Shown here in pieces: positions 23,674-32,178 of a stretch of 41,436 nucleotides of DNA. This DNA comes from Bryobacterales bacterium (GTDB lineage Bacteria; Acidobacteriota; Terriglobia; Bryobacterales; Bryobacteraceae): assembly GCA_003136675.1 (NCBI GenBank), contig PLFE01000065.1, forward strand, positions 9,695-51,130. The letters run 5' to 3'. Made by a program: the position numbers and the translations under genes. The notes beneath the pieces were generated by a model, which saw only the letters and a program-made list of their open reading frames with translations, did not search any database and was not told the DNA's origin. Position 1 is the first letter of the stretch. Each line of letters opens with the position of its first letter.

Positions 23674-25389
23674 CTACGGTACTTCAACCGCGCCGGTTGT
23701 CGTGGACATCATCTGGCCTTCGGAATCGCGCGCGACCAGGCGCAGCGTATAGATTCCGGGTTTCACATCCTCAAAGCTGGAGCGGACGGCGAGACCGGCG
23801 CCGACGCGCTTTTCAAACGTCTCATCGCGAAGCCGTACCTCGATCACTGTTTTCTTAGCACTCAGGAAATTTCCGTCGCGATCAAATAAGCCGGTGACGA
23901 CAGTGATGTCGTCCTTACTGCGGCCTTCGGCTTTCCGGAAATGAAACTTCTGCAAGCCCACGCGCGCAACGATGGAGATCGTGGCGGCGGTGTCGCTGCT
24001 CTTGAAGAACTGGGTGTTGATGCTGAGCGGAAAGTCCGTCATTTCCGCGCGCGTGAACAAGGCATCTTCGATATCCTGCTTCTCTTTGTCTTCCGGGGAC
24101 TCGGAGCGTTTAGGCGCGAAATACCCGCGGCGCGCCTGAACCGTCAAACCGGAAGATGGCTTCAGCTTTACCTTGATGGTGTGGAACGAACCGTCGTTCT
24201 TCAAATTTTGTGGCGAGAAGCCCAGCATGTAGGTAAATTCCGGTTGGGAGCCGGTGCGGAGGAAACCTTCAACAAGGTCGTTGTTTTTGGCGAAAAGGGT
24301 TCCGCCGGTGCCGGCTGCAAGAGTCGCCAGGGTCTCTTCGGCGATCAACGCCTCTTCCCGTTCATATTGGGCCAGGGTAGGGTCGGTAGGGCCCGGCCTG
24401 CTCGCATCGGAGATTGGATCGACATACAATCCGCGACCGTCGATGGCATTGATTACAACATTCATCCGAATGGCCTTGTCGATGAGTTGCGAGATGTCCT
24501 GCTCCCGGCTCGGAAAGATGAATCCGGGTGAAACCAGGACCAGGATGCGCTGCCCGGGCATGGCGGCGAGACGCTGGACGGTGCGTTCGAGAACGCCGAT
24601 AGTTGTTCGTGTCTCGGCGTCCCCAATGTTGGCTTCGCGAGCGGCCATCGACATCACCATACCCTGCGCGGGAAGCGGATTGCTGCGCGCGGTCTGAGGA
24701 GTGCTCACCGTCTCCGGGCAAGAGGTCATCAGGTACCCGACCGCCGCCTGAAAAGCGATCGTATCGTGGTTGTTGGAGATCATATCCGCCGTGTGGTAGG
24801 GCAGATAGGGGCAGTCGACCTGGGGGTTAGACCCAAACGAACGCGGCATCAGGCGATTCAGCGCAGCCTGGAGCTTGGCCCGGTCGGCGGTGAAATCCTC
24901 GGGGTTGATTCCCGACGTGGCGAAGACCGCGGCGCGGGCGCTCGCGTTATCCATAGAATCAAAGTGCTTGAGCGCCGCCTGCCTCGCTTGCATGAGGTCG
25001 CCGGCAGTGAAATGCTTGTCGTCGAAAACGTAGGCGACGAAACGGGTTGGTATCACGGGCGCCGGTCCAGTTGCGGGCGCTGTCTCCTGGGTCCCGCCGG
25101 CGGATTCCACGACCATGGGTTTGACCGCGAGCGTTTCCCCGCCCTTTTCAATCGAGAATTTGGAGATCACCTGGAGCTTGCCGTTGTCGTAGATCTCGAA
25201 ATCGTCTTTGGTGAGGTTCCCGACGGCGTTCGACCGTTTGTCGCGCACGACAACAGGGATGGGGACCAGGTTGACTCTCGACTCGAAGGTGACGGGGGCT
25301 TCATGCGCGGTGGTCTCGGGGATGTCGGTTTGGGCGGGTGCAAGCAAGGCAACCGCGCAAGCCGCGCCGAGAATCTTCCACGCGATCAT
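23674..25389 (-). CDS. VWFA-related acidobacterial protein, tandem paralogue 2
   Basis: 571 aa from ATG 25389, again 4 nt after the stop of the preceding paralogue. Signal peptide MIAWKILGAACAVALLAPAQ. Same order of segments as its neighbours: RVNLVPIPVVVRDKRSNAVG, LTKDDFEIYDNGKLQVISKF, AYVFDDKHFTAGDLMQARQA, RILVLVSPGFIFPSREQD, NVVINAIDGRGLYVDP, GTGGTLFAKNNDLVEGF, YMLGFSPQNLKNDGSFH and ARRGYFAPKR. It differs mainly in a linker at about 95-120 and another at about 225-245. The gene junctions on both sides share the same sequence, as expected after tandem duplication. Confidence 0.8.
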   Translation of the reverse strand: MIAWKILGAACAVALLAPAQTDIPETTAHEAPVTFESRVNLVPIPVVVRDKRSNAVGNLTKDDFEIYDNGKLQVISKFSIEKGGETLAVKPMVVESAGGTQETAPATGPAPVIPTRFVAYVFDDKHFTAGDLMQARQAALKHFDSMDNASARAAVFATSGINPEDFTADRAKLQAALNRLMPRSFGSNPQVDCPYLPYHTADMISNNHDTIAFQAAVGYLMTSCPETVSTPQTARSNPLPAQGMVMSMAAREANIGDAETRTTIGVLERTVQRLAAMPGQRILVLVSPGFIFPSREQDISQLIDKAIRMNVVINAIDGRGLYVDPISDASRPGPTDPTLAQYEREEALIAEETLATLAAGTGGTLFAKNNDLVEGFLRTGSQPEFTYMLGFSPQNLKNDGSFHTIKVKLKPSSGLTVQARRGYFAPKRSESPEDKEKQDIEDALFTRAEMTDFPLSINTQFFKSSDTAATISIVARVGLQKFHFRKAEGRSKDDITVVTGLFDRDGNFLSAKKTVIEVRLRDETFEKRVGAGLAVRSSFEDVKPGIYTLRLVARDSEGQMMSTTTGAVEVP

Positions 25390-25393
25390 CACT

Positions 25394-27085
25394 CTACGGT
25401 ACTTCAACCGAGCCGTTTGCGGTGGACATCATTTGGCCTTCGGAATCGTGCGCGACCAAACGGACGAGATAGCTGCCGGGTTTCACCGTTTCGAAGCTGG
25501 TCTTAACGGCGAGGCCCGCGTTGAGCCGGGCTTCGAGCGTTTCCTCTTTGTAGCGCAGGTCGACGTTGCTTTCGATGGCGGTGACGTAGTTTCCATTCTG
25601 GTCGAATAAGGCGGCGACCAGGGTGAGGTGATTGAGGTTGAGGCCGCCGGCTTTACGGAAATGAAATGCTTTGAGGCCGACGTGTGCGATTACGGTCACA
25701 CCCGAGACGTTATTTGCGCCCTTCGAGAGCTGGGTGCTGATGGCGAGCGGAAAATCGTTGATCTCCTGACGGGAGAAAAGAGCGTCGTCGATGTCTTGCT
25801 TTGCCTGGTCGGCGGGCTCCATGGCGTGCTTCGGCGCGAAATAACCGCGGCGGGCTTGCACGGTGAATCCGGAAGACTTTTTCAGCTTCACCTTGAGGGA
25901 ATGGAACTTCCCGTCGTTTTTCAGGTTCTCCGGGGAGAAGCCCAGGACATATGTGAATTCAGGTGGTGAAGCGGCGCGGCGAAAGCCTTCCAGAAGATCG
26001 TTGCTGTTGGCGAAGGCGGCGCCTCCAGTGCCTTCGGCGACAAGAGCGAGGGTGTCCCCGGCATCGGCGGCTTCGGCTCGCTCGAGTTCCGGCAGGGAGG
26101 TATTGACGGACGACCGGCTGGCGTCATATCGCGCATCCACGTATAAGCCCCGGGCATCGATTGAGTTCACGACGACTCGCATGCGAACGGCTTGATCGAT
26201 GAGTTCCGAAATTTCTTGTTCATGACCGGGAAAGATGAAACCTGGCGACACCAATACCAGCGTGCGCTGGCCCGGCAGGGCAGCCATGCGCTTGATGAGA
26301 CTCCGCAGAGCGCTTAATGTGATGCGGGTTTCGGTTTCTCCCACGGATGCGGTTTGGAACGCCAGGGACCGGACCAGGCTGAGCGCCGACTGCTTGGAGG
26401 GCGGCGGCACGGGACAATACATCGCCGCTTTCATGGCGTCCTGAGTGGCTTCGCTGTCATCTTTGTTCAGAATCAGATCCGCCGCGTAATAAGAGATATA
26501 AGGACATTGCGTCTGGGGCGTCTGGGCGCTGGAGCGCGGCATCAAACGGTTCAGAGCGGCTTTCAGTTTTTCGCGATCGGAAGTGAAATCTTCCGGTTTG
26601 ATGCCGGAGGTGGTGAAGACGGCGGCGCGCGTGGCTGCGCCGATCTGCGCGTCGAAGTGCTTCAGGGCGGCGAGTTTCGACTGCATGAGGTCGGAGACTC
26701 TGAAGTGGAGGTCGTCGAAAACATAAGCGACGAAGCGATCGGGGATGGCGGGCGCATTCGTCGCCGGCGCGGAGGCTGCGGGCACACCGGCATGCGGCGC
26801 TCTGGATAGAGGTTCGGGGGCGTTTTCCACGCCGCTTTTTTCAATGGAAAACCGGGAGATGGCCTGTCGCTTCCCGTTGTCGAAAAGCTCGAAATCGTCC
26901 TGAGTGAGATTTCCGACGGTGTGGGAGGTCTTGTCCCGCACCACGACTGGAACGGGGACCAGATTGACTTTCGACTGGAAGGTGACTGAGTCCGCGGGCG
27001 GCGGAGCCTGCGCCGGCAGGAGAAAGGACGCGGCGCAGACGGCGATCAGGACCCGGGGTTTTAGCGTCTTCGTTTTCAACAGGCC
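25394..27085 (-). CDS. VWFA-related acidobacterial protein, tandem paralogue 1
   Basis: First gene of the array, about 563 aa. The start is uncertain: GTG 27085 (or TTG 27076) gives a good signal peptide (KTKTLKPRVLIAVCAASFLL then PAQ). The frame stays open to an ATG at 27166, but those codons lie in the 13-bp tandem repeat. Family segments: KVNLVPVPVVVRDKTSHTVG, LTQDDFELFDNGKRQAISRF, AYVFDDLHFRVSDLMQSKLA, RTLVLVSPGFIFPGHEQE, VVVNSIDARGLYVDARYD, GTGGAAFANSNDLLEGF and ARRGYFAPKH. It is the most divergent of the three tandem copies. The promoter should lie in the roughly 110 bp shared with gcvT. Confidence 0.78.
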   Translation of the reverse strand, partial: GLLKTKTLKPRVLIAVCAASFLLPAQAPPPADSVTFQSKVNLVPVPVVVRDKTSHTVGNLTQDDFELFDNGKRQAISRFSIEKSGVENAPEPLSRAPHAGVPAASAPATNAPAIPDRFVAYVFDDLHFRVSDLMQSKLAALKHFDAQIGAATRAAVFTTSGIKPEDFTSDREKLKAALNRLMPRSSAQTPQTQCPYISYYAADLILNKDDSEATQDAMKAAMYCPVPPPSKQSALSLVRSLAFQTASVGETETRITLSALRSLIKRMAALPGQRTLVLVSPGFIFPGHEQEISELIDQAVRMRVVVNSIDARGLYVDARYDASRSSVNTSLPELERAEAADAGDTLALVAEGTGGAAFANSNDLLEGFRRAASPPEFTYVLGFSPENLKNDGKFHSLKVKLKKSSGFTVQARRGYFAPKHAMEPADQAKQDIDDALFSRQEINDFPLAISTQLSKGANNVSGVTVIAHVGLKAFHFRKAGGLNLNHLTLVAALFDQNGNYVTAIESNVDLRYKEETLEARLNAGLAVKTSFETVKPGSYLVRLVAHDSEGQMMSTANGSVEVP

Positions 27086-27139
27086 CACGCGGCGGGTGGC
27101 CGCATCGCTTAGTTTACTGCAAGCGGGCGTTTCGTCGTA

Positions 27140-27180
27140 CGGATACAAGTCACGGATACAAGTCATGCGGATACAATAGG
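27140..27180. repeat. Tandem 13-bp repeat in the gcvT / VWFA-array divergent promoter
   Basis: CGGATACAAGTCA occurs twice back to back (27140-27152, 27153-27165). A third partial copy, CGGATACAATAGG (27168-27180), contains TACAAT (27172-27177), a likely -10 box for gcvT. Possible operator for one or both units. Confidence 0.6.
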
Positions 27181-27204
27181 TAGTTTCGTATCTTCGTGCC
27201 GCAG

Positions 27205-28305
27205 ATGCTCCCTAACACTTTGAAGAAAACGCCGCTGCATGCGGCACATCGCGCCTGTGGGTCGAAGATGGTCGATTTCGGCGGTTGGGACATGCCCGTG
27301 CAGTATTCCGGCCTCGTCGATGAGCACCAAACGGTGCGCCGCTCCGTGGGTCTTTTCGACGTGAGCCATATGGGCGAGATCGAGGTTCGGGGGCCAGAGG
27401 CGCTGCAGTTGGTGGAGATAGTTTCCACCAACGCGGCGAGCAAGCTGAAGATCGGCCAGGCGCACTACTCCGGCCTGCTTTATGAACATGGCGGTTTTGT
27501 GGACGACATTCTGGTTCACAAAGTGGCGGACGATTCGTTTTTTCTGTGCGTGAATGCGTCGAACCAGGAGAAGGATTTCGAGCACATTCGCGGCTATAAC
27601 AAGTTTGACTGTGACGTGGAACTGGCGAGCGACCGCTACGCGCAGCTTGCCATTCAGGGTCCGAACGCGCGCGCGACGCTGCAGAAGCTGACGCCGGTGG
27701 ATCTGAGCGCCATCCGCTATTACTGGTTTACGGACGGCGTGGTTTGCGGAACGCCGGCGCGGATCGCGCATACCGGTTATACCGGCGAAGACGGGTTTGA
27801 AATTTACGTCGCGCCGGAAGAAGCCGAGCGCATCTGGAACGAGATTCTGGAGGCCGGGGAAGAATTCGGCATCAAGCCCTGCGGCCTGGGCGCGCGGAAT
27901 ACGCTGCGGCTCGAGGCGAAGATGGCGCTTTATGGGCACGAGATTCATGCGTCGATCAACCCGTTCGAGGCCGATCTCGGGTGGATTGTGAAAATGGAGA
28001 AAGCGGATTTCGTGGGGAAGCGGGCGCTGGCGGGTTCGATGGAGAGAGGCGTTACGCGGAAATTGATTGGGTTTGAAATGCGTGGCCGAGGCATTGGGCG
28101 AGATGGCTACGAGGTGCTGCTGGACGGCCAACCGGCAGGCTGGGTAACCAGTGGCTCGCCTTCGCCAACCTTGGGGAAGAACATCGGGTTATGCTATTTG
28201 CCCGTGGCCGAATCGAGACCGGGGCGCAAGATCGAAGTCGTCATCCGCAGCCAGCCCGTGGAAGCTGAAACAGTAGACACTCCTTTTTATAAGAGACCGA
28301 AATGA
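27205..28305 (+). CDS. gcvT: Aminomethyltransferase (glycine cleavage system T protein)
   Basis: 366 aa from ATG 27205; a GTG at 27196 is also possible. GcvT takes the aminomethyl group from lipoyl-GcvH, passes the methylene to tetrahydrofolate and releases ammonia. Family stretches: LKKTPLHAAHRACGSKMVDF then GGWDMPVQY, FDVSHMGEIEV, YSGLLYEHGGFVDDILV, AIQGPNARATLQKL, TGYTGEDGFEIYV (catalytic-site loop), GLGARNTLRLEAKMALYGHE, and the C-terminal barrel GWVTSGSPSPTLGKNIGLCY. No Shine-Dalgarno sequence and a very short leader. Its stop overlaps gcvH as ATGA. First gene of a complete four-gene operon; gcvL is not here. Confidence 0.95.
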   Translation: MLPNTLKKTPLHAAHRACGSKMVDFGGWDMPVQYSGLVDEHQTVRRSVGLFDVSHMGEIEVRGPEALQLVEIVSTNAASKLKIGQAHYSGLLYEHGGFVDDILVHKVADDSFFLCVNASNQEKDFEHIRGYNKFDCDVELASDRYAQLAIQGPNARATLQKLTPVDLSAIRYYWFTDGVVCGTPARIAHTGYTGEDGFEIYVAPEEAERIWNEILEAGEEFGIKPCGLGARNTLRLEAKMALYGHEIHASINPFEADLGWIVKMEKADFVGKRALAGSMERGVTRKLIGFEMRGRGIGRDGYEVLLDGQPAGWVTSGSPSPTLGKNIGLCYLPVAESRPGRKIEVVIRSQPVEAETVDTPFYKRPK

Positions 28306-28688
28306 CCTATCCAGATAACCTTCGCTACACCAAAGAACATGAGTGGACGCTTGTCGAGGGCGACGCGGCAACCATCGGAATCACGGACCACGCACAGAAG
28401 GAATTAGGCGACATCGTTTTTGTCGATCTGCCGAAGGTGGGCGCGAAGATCGAACAGGGCAAGACGTTCGGCTCGGTTGAATCGGTGAAAGCCGTCTCGG
28501 ATGTTTATTCGCCAATTTCAGGAGAAGTGCTGGAAGTGAACGAATTATTGGCGTCCGCCCCGGAGAAATTGAACGAAGATCCGCACGGCGCGGCATGGCT
28601 GATCAAGGTGCGGATGACCGCGCCGGAGCAGATAAAGAATCTTCTTTCGGCCCAGGAATATCAAGATTATGTAGGAGCCGAAAGCTAA
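28302..28688 (+). CDS. gcvH: Glycine cleavage system H protein
   Basis: 128 aa, the lipoyl carrier that shuttles the aminomethyl group between the P, T and L proteins. It begins YPDNLRYTKEHEWTLVEGD, followed by GITDHAQKELGDIVFVDLP and GSVESVKAVSDVYSP, where Lys63 is the lipoylation site, then PISGEVLEVNE and the C-terminal SAQEYQDYV. Length is normal. It overlaps gcvT by 4 nt, and its TAA directly abuts the TTG start of gcvPA, so translation is coupled. Confidence 0.96.
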   Translation: MTYPDNLRYTKEHEWTLVEGDAATIGITDHAQKELGDIVFVDLPKVGAKIEQGKTFGSVESVKAVSDVYSPISGEVLEVNELLASAPEKLNEDPHGAAWLIKVRMTAPEQIKNLLSAQEYQDYVGAES

Positions 28689-29993
28689 TTGCGCTATCTC
28701 CCGAAGTCTGACTCCGAGCGGCAGGAGATGCTGGCCGCGTGCGGATTCACCAGGTCCGAAGAGCTTTTCCAACAACTTCCGAAAGACGCCGTGCTGGACC
28801 GGCCGCTGAACATTGCGGCGGGGGTATCGGAATACGAGATCATCGATTTCTTTCGCGAGCAGTCCGCACGGAACGCGAATGGATATGCCTCTTTCCTGGG
28901 CGCGGGCGTTTACAATCATTATCGGCCAGTGATGGCCGACGTGGTTGTGTCACGGGGTGAATTCCTTACTTCTTACACGCCTTACCAGGCGGAGATTTCA
29001 CAGGGAACGCTGACGGCGATTTTTGAATTCCAAACGATGATCTGCCAGTTGACCGGGATGGACGTGGCTAACGCCTCCATGTACGACGGTTCGACGGCGG
29101 TGCCGGAAGCGGCCATGATGGCGGTCCGGATTACGGGACGCAGCAAGGTGCTGGTGTCGCGGACGGTGCATCCGGAATATCGGGAAGTGTTATCGACTTA
29201 CGCCAGGTATCAGGGCATGCCGGTGGCGGAGTTCGGGTATGTGGCGGGAACGGGTCAGGTGGACTTAGAAGACCTGGGAGCAAAACTGGACGACGACACC
29301 GCGGCGGTAATTGTGCAATCGCCTAATTTTTTCGGGATCGTCGATCAGGTTGCGGAGGCTGCGCGGCTGGCGCACCAGAGTGGCGCACTGCTGGTTCTGG
29401 TGTTCGCGGAAGCGGTGGCGCTGGGAATACTGGAACCTTCCCATGAGGCGGATATCGTGGCGGGCGAGTTACAGTCATTCGCGATCTCCCCGAGCTACGG
29501 GGGCCCTTATGCGGGGATCATCGCTACGCACGAGAAGTATGTGCGTCAGATTCCGGGTCGGCTGGTCGGCCAGACGGTTGACATGGATGGCAACCGGGCC
29601 TATTGCCTGACGCTTTCGACGAGGGAGCAGCACATCCGGCGGGAGAAAGCGACATCCAACATTTGTACAAACCAGGCGCTGATCGCGCTGATGGCAACGG
29701 TTTTCCTGGAAGTTTACGGGAAGCAAGGATTGCGTGAGCTGGCTTTGCAGAACCTATCCAAGGCGCACTATCTGGCTTCCAAGGTAAAGCCACATTTCAC
29801 GGGGCCTTTCTTCAATGAATTTGTGGTGAGCGGGAATGTCGAAAAAGTGAATCAAGAGCTTCTGGCGAAGAAGATTATTGGCGGCTATCCGCTCGCGAAG
29901 CATTACCCTGAATTGAAAGACACCATGCTGGTGTGCGCCACCGAGATGACCAAACGCGAAAGTATGGACATACTGGCGGAGGCGCTGAGCTAA
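28689..29993 (+). CDS. gcvPA: Glycine dehydrogenase (decarboxylating) subunit 1
   Basis: 434 aa from TTG 28689, directly after the gcvH stop; no ATG near this end fits. This is the N-terminal half of the split P protein, which with GcvPB forms the PLP enzyme that decarboxylates glycine. Family stretches: [14 protein letters not shown] at the start, [70 protein letters not shown], and [20 protein letters not shown]. The PLP lysine is in the partner subunit. It is followed directly by gcvPB with no gap. Confidence 0.94.
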   Translation: MRYLPKSDSERQEMLAACGFTRSEELFQQLPKDAVLDRPLNIAAGVSEYEIIDFFREQSARNANGYASFLGAGVYNHYRPVMADVVVSRGEFLTSYTPYQAEISQGTLTAIFEFQTMICQLTGMDVANASMYDGSTAVPEAAMMAVRITGRSKVLVSRTVHPEYREVLSTYARYQGMPVAEFGYVAGTGQVDLEDLGAKLDDDTAAVIVQSPNFFGIVDQVAEAARLAHQSGALLVLVFAEAVALGILEPSHEADIVAGELQSFAISPSYGGPYAGIIATHEKYVRQIPGRLVGQTVDMDGNRAYCLTLSTREQHIRREKATSNICTNQALIALMATVFLEVYGKQGLRELALQNLSKAHYLASKVKPHFTGPFFNEFVVSGNVEKVNQELLAKKIIGGYPLAKHYPELKDTMLVCATEMTKRESMDILAEALS

Positions 29994-31472
29994 ATGATTC
30001 GCAAGGTGCGTCCGCATATCACGCAAAACGAAGATCTGATTTTTGAGCGCAGTTCACCGGGTAAGATCGGCTACCAGCTACCCGCGTTGGACGTGCCCGC
30101 GGTTGATCCGAAGGCGGCATTGGGTTCAGACAACGTACGGGATGAAATCGCGGACTTCCCGGAAGTAAGCGAGGTGGAAGTGATCCGCCATTTCACGCGG
30201 CTTTCAACGTGGAATTATGCAATCGATCTGGGCATGTATCCGCTGGGATCGTGCACGATGAAGTACAACCCGCGCGTAAATGAGTTAGTGGCGCGGCTGG
30301 ATGGAATGGCATGGGCGCACCCCTATCAGCCGGAAGAGTTGTCGCAAGGATCGATGGAAGTAGTCGCGCAACTGGAACAGGCGCTGCTGGAAATTACGGG
30401 GCTGGACGCGGTTACTCTGCAGCCCGCGGCGGGCGCGCATGGCGAGTTAACGGGCATCCTGTTGGTGCGCGCTCTGCTGGAATCCCGCGGTAACCCGAGG
30501 AAGCGGATTCTGGTTCCAGATTCCGCGCATGGCACGAATCCCGCGACAGCCATGATGGCTGGGTATACGGTGGGAAACATCAAGTCCAACGCCAAGGGCT
30601 TGATGGATGTGGAGCAACTGGCGCGCATTGTGGACGAAGACGTGGCGGCGGTGATGGTGACGAACCCCAGCACGCTGGGCGTGTTTGAAGAAAACATCGT
30701 GCAATGCGCGGAGATTCTGCATGCCAAAGGCGCGATGCTCTACATGGATGGCGCGAATATGAATGCGCTGGTGGGTTTAGCGCGCCCTGGCGATTTCGGC
30801 GTGGACGTGATGCATATCAATTTGCATAAGACGTTTTCAACGCCGCACGGGGGTGGTGGTCCGGGGGGTGGTCCTGTGGCTGTGACCAAGGCGCTGGAGC
30901 CTTTTCTCCCAACACCCCGGCTGGCTAAGAAAGGCGCGGATTGGACGTGGAACTATGACCTGCCGCAATCGATTGGCCGCGTGCGGGCATTTTACGGAAA
31001 CTTCGGCGTATTAGTTCGCGCGCTGGCTTACATCATGGCGCATGGTGGCCCTGGATTGCGGAATGCGACTATTGACGCGCTGTTGAACGCTAACTACATC
31101 CGGTATAAGCTGGCGCCATATTTTGATTTGCCCTACGATAGTCCGAACATGCATGAGGTGGTGTTCAGCGATCAGCGGCAGGCGAAGAAAGGCGTTCGCA
31201 CCGGGGACATGGCGAAGCGGCTGATCGACTACGGGTTTCATCCTTATACGGTCAGCTTCCCGACAATCGTGCACGGAGCGTTGATGATCGAGCCGACAGA
31301 GACGGAGTCCAAGATGGAACTGGATCTGTTCATTGATGCGATGATCTCGATCGCCAAAGAAGTAGATGATGAGCCGGAGTTGCTGAAGAACGCGCCGCAT
31401 CTGACGCGGACGAAGCGCGTGGATGAGACTGGGGCGGCGCGGAGGCCCGTGCTCCGGTGGAACCCGAAATAG
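29994..31472 (+). CDS. gcvPB: Glycine dehydrogenase (decarboxylating) subunit 2
   Basis: 492 aa, PLP-binding half of the split glycine decarboxylase. The cofactor lysine is Lys279 in HINLHKTFSTPHGGGGPGGG. Other family stretches are FTRLSTWNYAIDLGMYPLGS, CTMKYNPRVNE, LQPAAGAHGELTGILLVRA, DSAHGTNPATAMMAGY and MVTNPSTLGVFEENI. The split PA/PB form differs from the single-chain GcvP of E. coli. It starts 1 nt after the gcvPA stop and closes the operon. The C-terminal tail (TRTKRVDETGAARRPVLRW) is the usual one. Confidence 0.95.
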   Translation: MIRKVRPHITQNEDLIFERSSPGKIGYQLPALDVPAVDPKAALGSDNVRDEIADFPEVSEVEVIRHFTRLSTWNYAIDLGMYPLGSCTMKYNPRVNELVARLDGMAWAHPYQPEELSQGSMEVVAQLEQALLEITGLDAVTLQPAAGAHGELTGILLVRALLESRGNPRKRILVPDSAHGTNPATAMMAGYTVGNIKSNAKGLMDVEQLARIVDEDVAAVMVTNPSTLGVFEENIVQCAEILHAKGAMLYMDGANMNALVGLARPGDFGVDVMHINLHKTFSTPHGGGGPGGGPVAVTKALEPFLPTPRLAKKGADWTWNYDLPQSIGRVRAFYGNFGVLVRALAYIMAHGGPGLRNATIDALLNANYIRYKLAPYFDLPYDSPNMHEVVFSDQRQAKKGVRTGDMAKRLIDYGFHPYTVSFPTIVHGALMIEPTETESKMELDLFIDAMISIAKEVDDEPELLKNAPHLTRTKRVDETGAARRPVLRWNPK

Positions 31473-31517
31473 CCAGTACGGCGAACTTCACCCTGAGGCT
31501 GGATGCACCACTAGAAG

Positions 31518-31546
31518 TACTACCTGCGGTATAATCTTCGGTAGTA
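31518..31546. promoter_or_regulatory. Palindromic operator around a TATAAT -10 of the mazEF-type module
   Basis: TACTACC (31518-31524) and GGTAGTA (31540-31546) form a perfect 7-bp inverted repeat with a 15-bp spacer. A consensus TATAAT (31530-31535) lies between the arms, and the antitoxin ATG is at 31549. This is the usual layout for repression by an antitoxin-toxin complex. Confidence 0.65.
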
Positions 31547-31548
31547 AC

Positions 31549-31794
31549 ATGAAGACTGCTATTTCAATAGAGGATCGCCTATTGCATGAAGCGGACGCCG
31601 CCGCGAAGCAGATGGGGCTGAGCCGCAGCCGTCTCTTTGCCCTGGCCATCGGCGATTTTCTGAAGCGGCAGCAGCACGAAAAGATGCTGCATCAACTCAA
31701 TGCAGTCTACGCGAGCGGGATGGACGCGGGAGAGAAGCGCCTGGTCAATGCAATGAAGGTCAAGTTCCGTCGAACGATCAAGGACCGCTGGTGA
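31549..31794 (+). CDS. Ribbon-helix-helix antitoxin of a MazEF/PemIK-type module
   Basis: 81 aa from ATG 31549. The N-terminus KTAISIEDRLLHEADAAAKQ followed by MGLSRSRLFALAIGDFLKR is a ribbon-helix-helix DNA-binding domain. The C-terminal helix and tail (MDAGEKRLVNAMKVKFRRTI) should wrap and block the toxin. It probably represses its own promoter through the palindrome at 31518-31546. Its stop overlaps the toxin start as GTGA. The antitoxin is intact, unlike the other such modules in this window. It sits between gcvPB and the S9 peptidase gene. Confidence 0.82.
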   Translation: MKTAISIEDRLLHEADAAAKQMGLSRSRLFALAIGDFLKRQQHEKMLHQLNAVYASGMDAGEKRLVNAMKVKFRRTIKDRW

Positions 31795-32141
31795 CCGGAA
31801 TCCGGCAGGGTCGCGTGTACTGGCTTGATTTCGGAACCGCGACCGGCTCCGTACCGGCGGAACGGCATCCCTGCGTTGTGGTCCAAAACGACGTTTTCAA
31901 TCGCAGCGAGATTGCGACGAGCGTAGTGTGCCTGATTACTTCGAACCTAAGTAGGGCGAATGCGCCAGGCAACGTGCTTCTACAGACGGGCGAAGCCAAC
32001 CTTCCCAAGGCCAGCGTAGTGAATATATCGCAGATCCAAACGGTCGACAAAACGGACCTAAGTGAGAGCATCGGTGATTTGAGCGGCACGGCGGCAGCGG
32101 CGGTGCGGGACGGATTGTTTCTGCTCTTCGGCCGGTTATGA
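31791..32141 (+). CDS. MazF/PemK-family mRNA interferase toxin
   Basis: 116 aa from GTG 31791, coupled to the antitoxin by a 4-nt overlap. The sequence follows the MazF/PemK fold: IRQGRVYWLDFG, ERHPCVVVQNDVFNRS, TSVVCLITSNLSRANAPGN, NLPKASVVNISQIQTVDKTD and the C-terminal AAAVRDGLFLLFGRL. The conserved RHPxVVVQND loop and the Thr-Ser strand (CLITSN) form the RNA-binding active site in this family. The enzyme would cut specific short sequences in mRNA when freed from the antitoxin. Target sequence unknown. The gene is full length and appears functional. Confidence 0.88.
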   Translation: MTGIRQGRVYWLDFGTATGSVPAERHPCVVVQNDVFNRSEIATSVVCLITSNLSRANAPGNVLLQTGEANLPKASVVNISQIQTVDKTDLSESIGDLSGTAAAAVRDGLFLLFGRL

Positions 32142-32167
32142 GTATGCCGTTCGGGACGGGAAGTCGG

Positions 32168-32173
32168 TACAAT
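32168..32173 (+). promoter_or_regulatory. Putative -10 element TACAAT of the S9 peptidase gene
   Basis: TACAAT ends 5 nt before the ATG at 32179, with no Shine-Dalgarno sequence. The expected start of transcription falls on or next to the ATG, so the message may be leaderless. Confidence 0.45.
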
Positions 32174-32178
32174 CTGTC

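Noticed and set aside
27086-27204. Glycine riboswitch before gcvT
   Set aside because: The leader after the likely -10 is under 30 nt, far too short for a glycine aptamer, and no aptamer core is seen.
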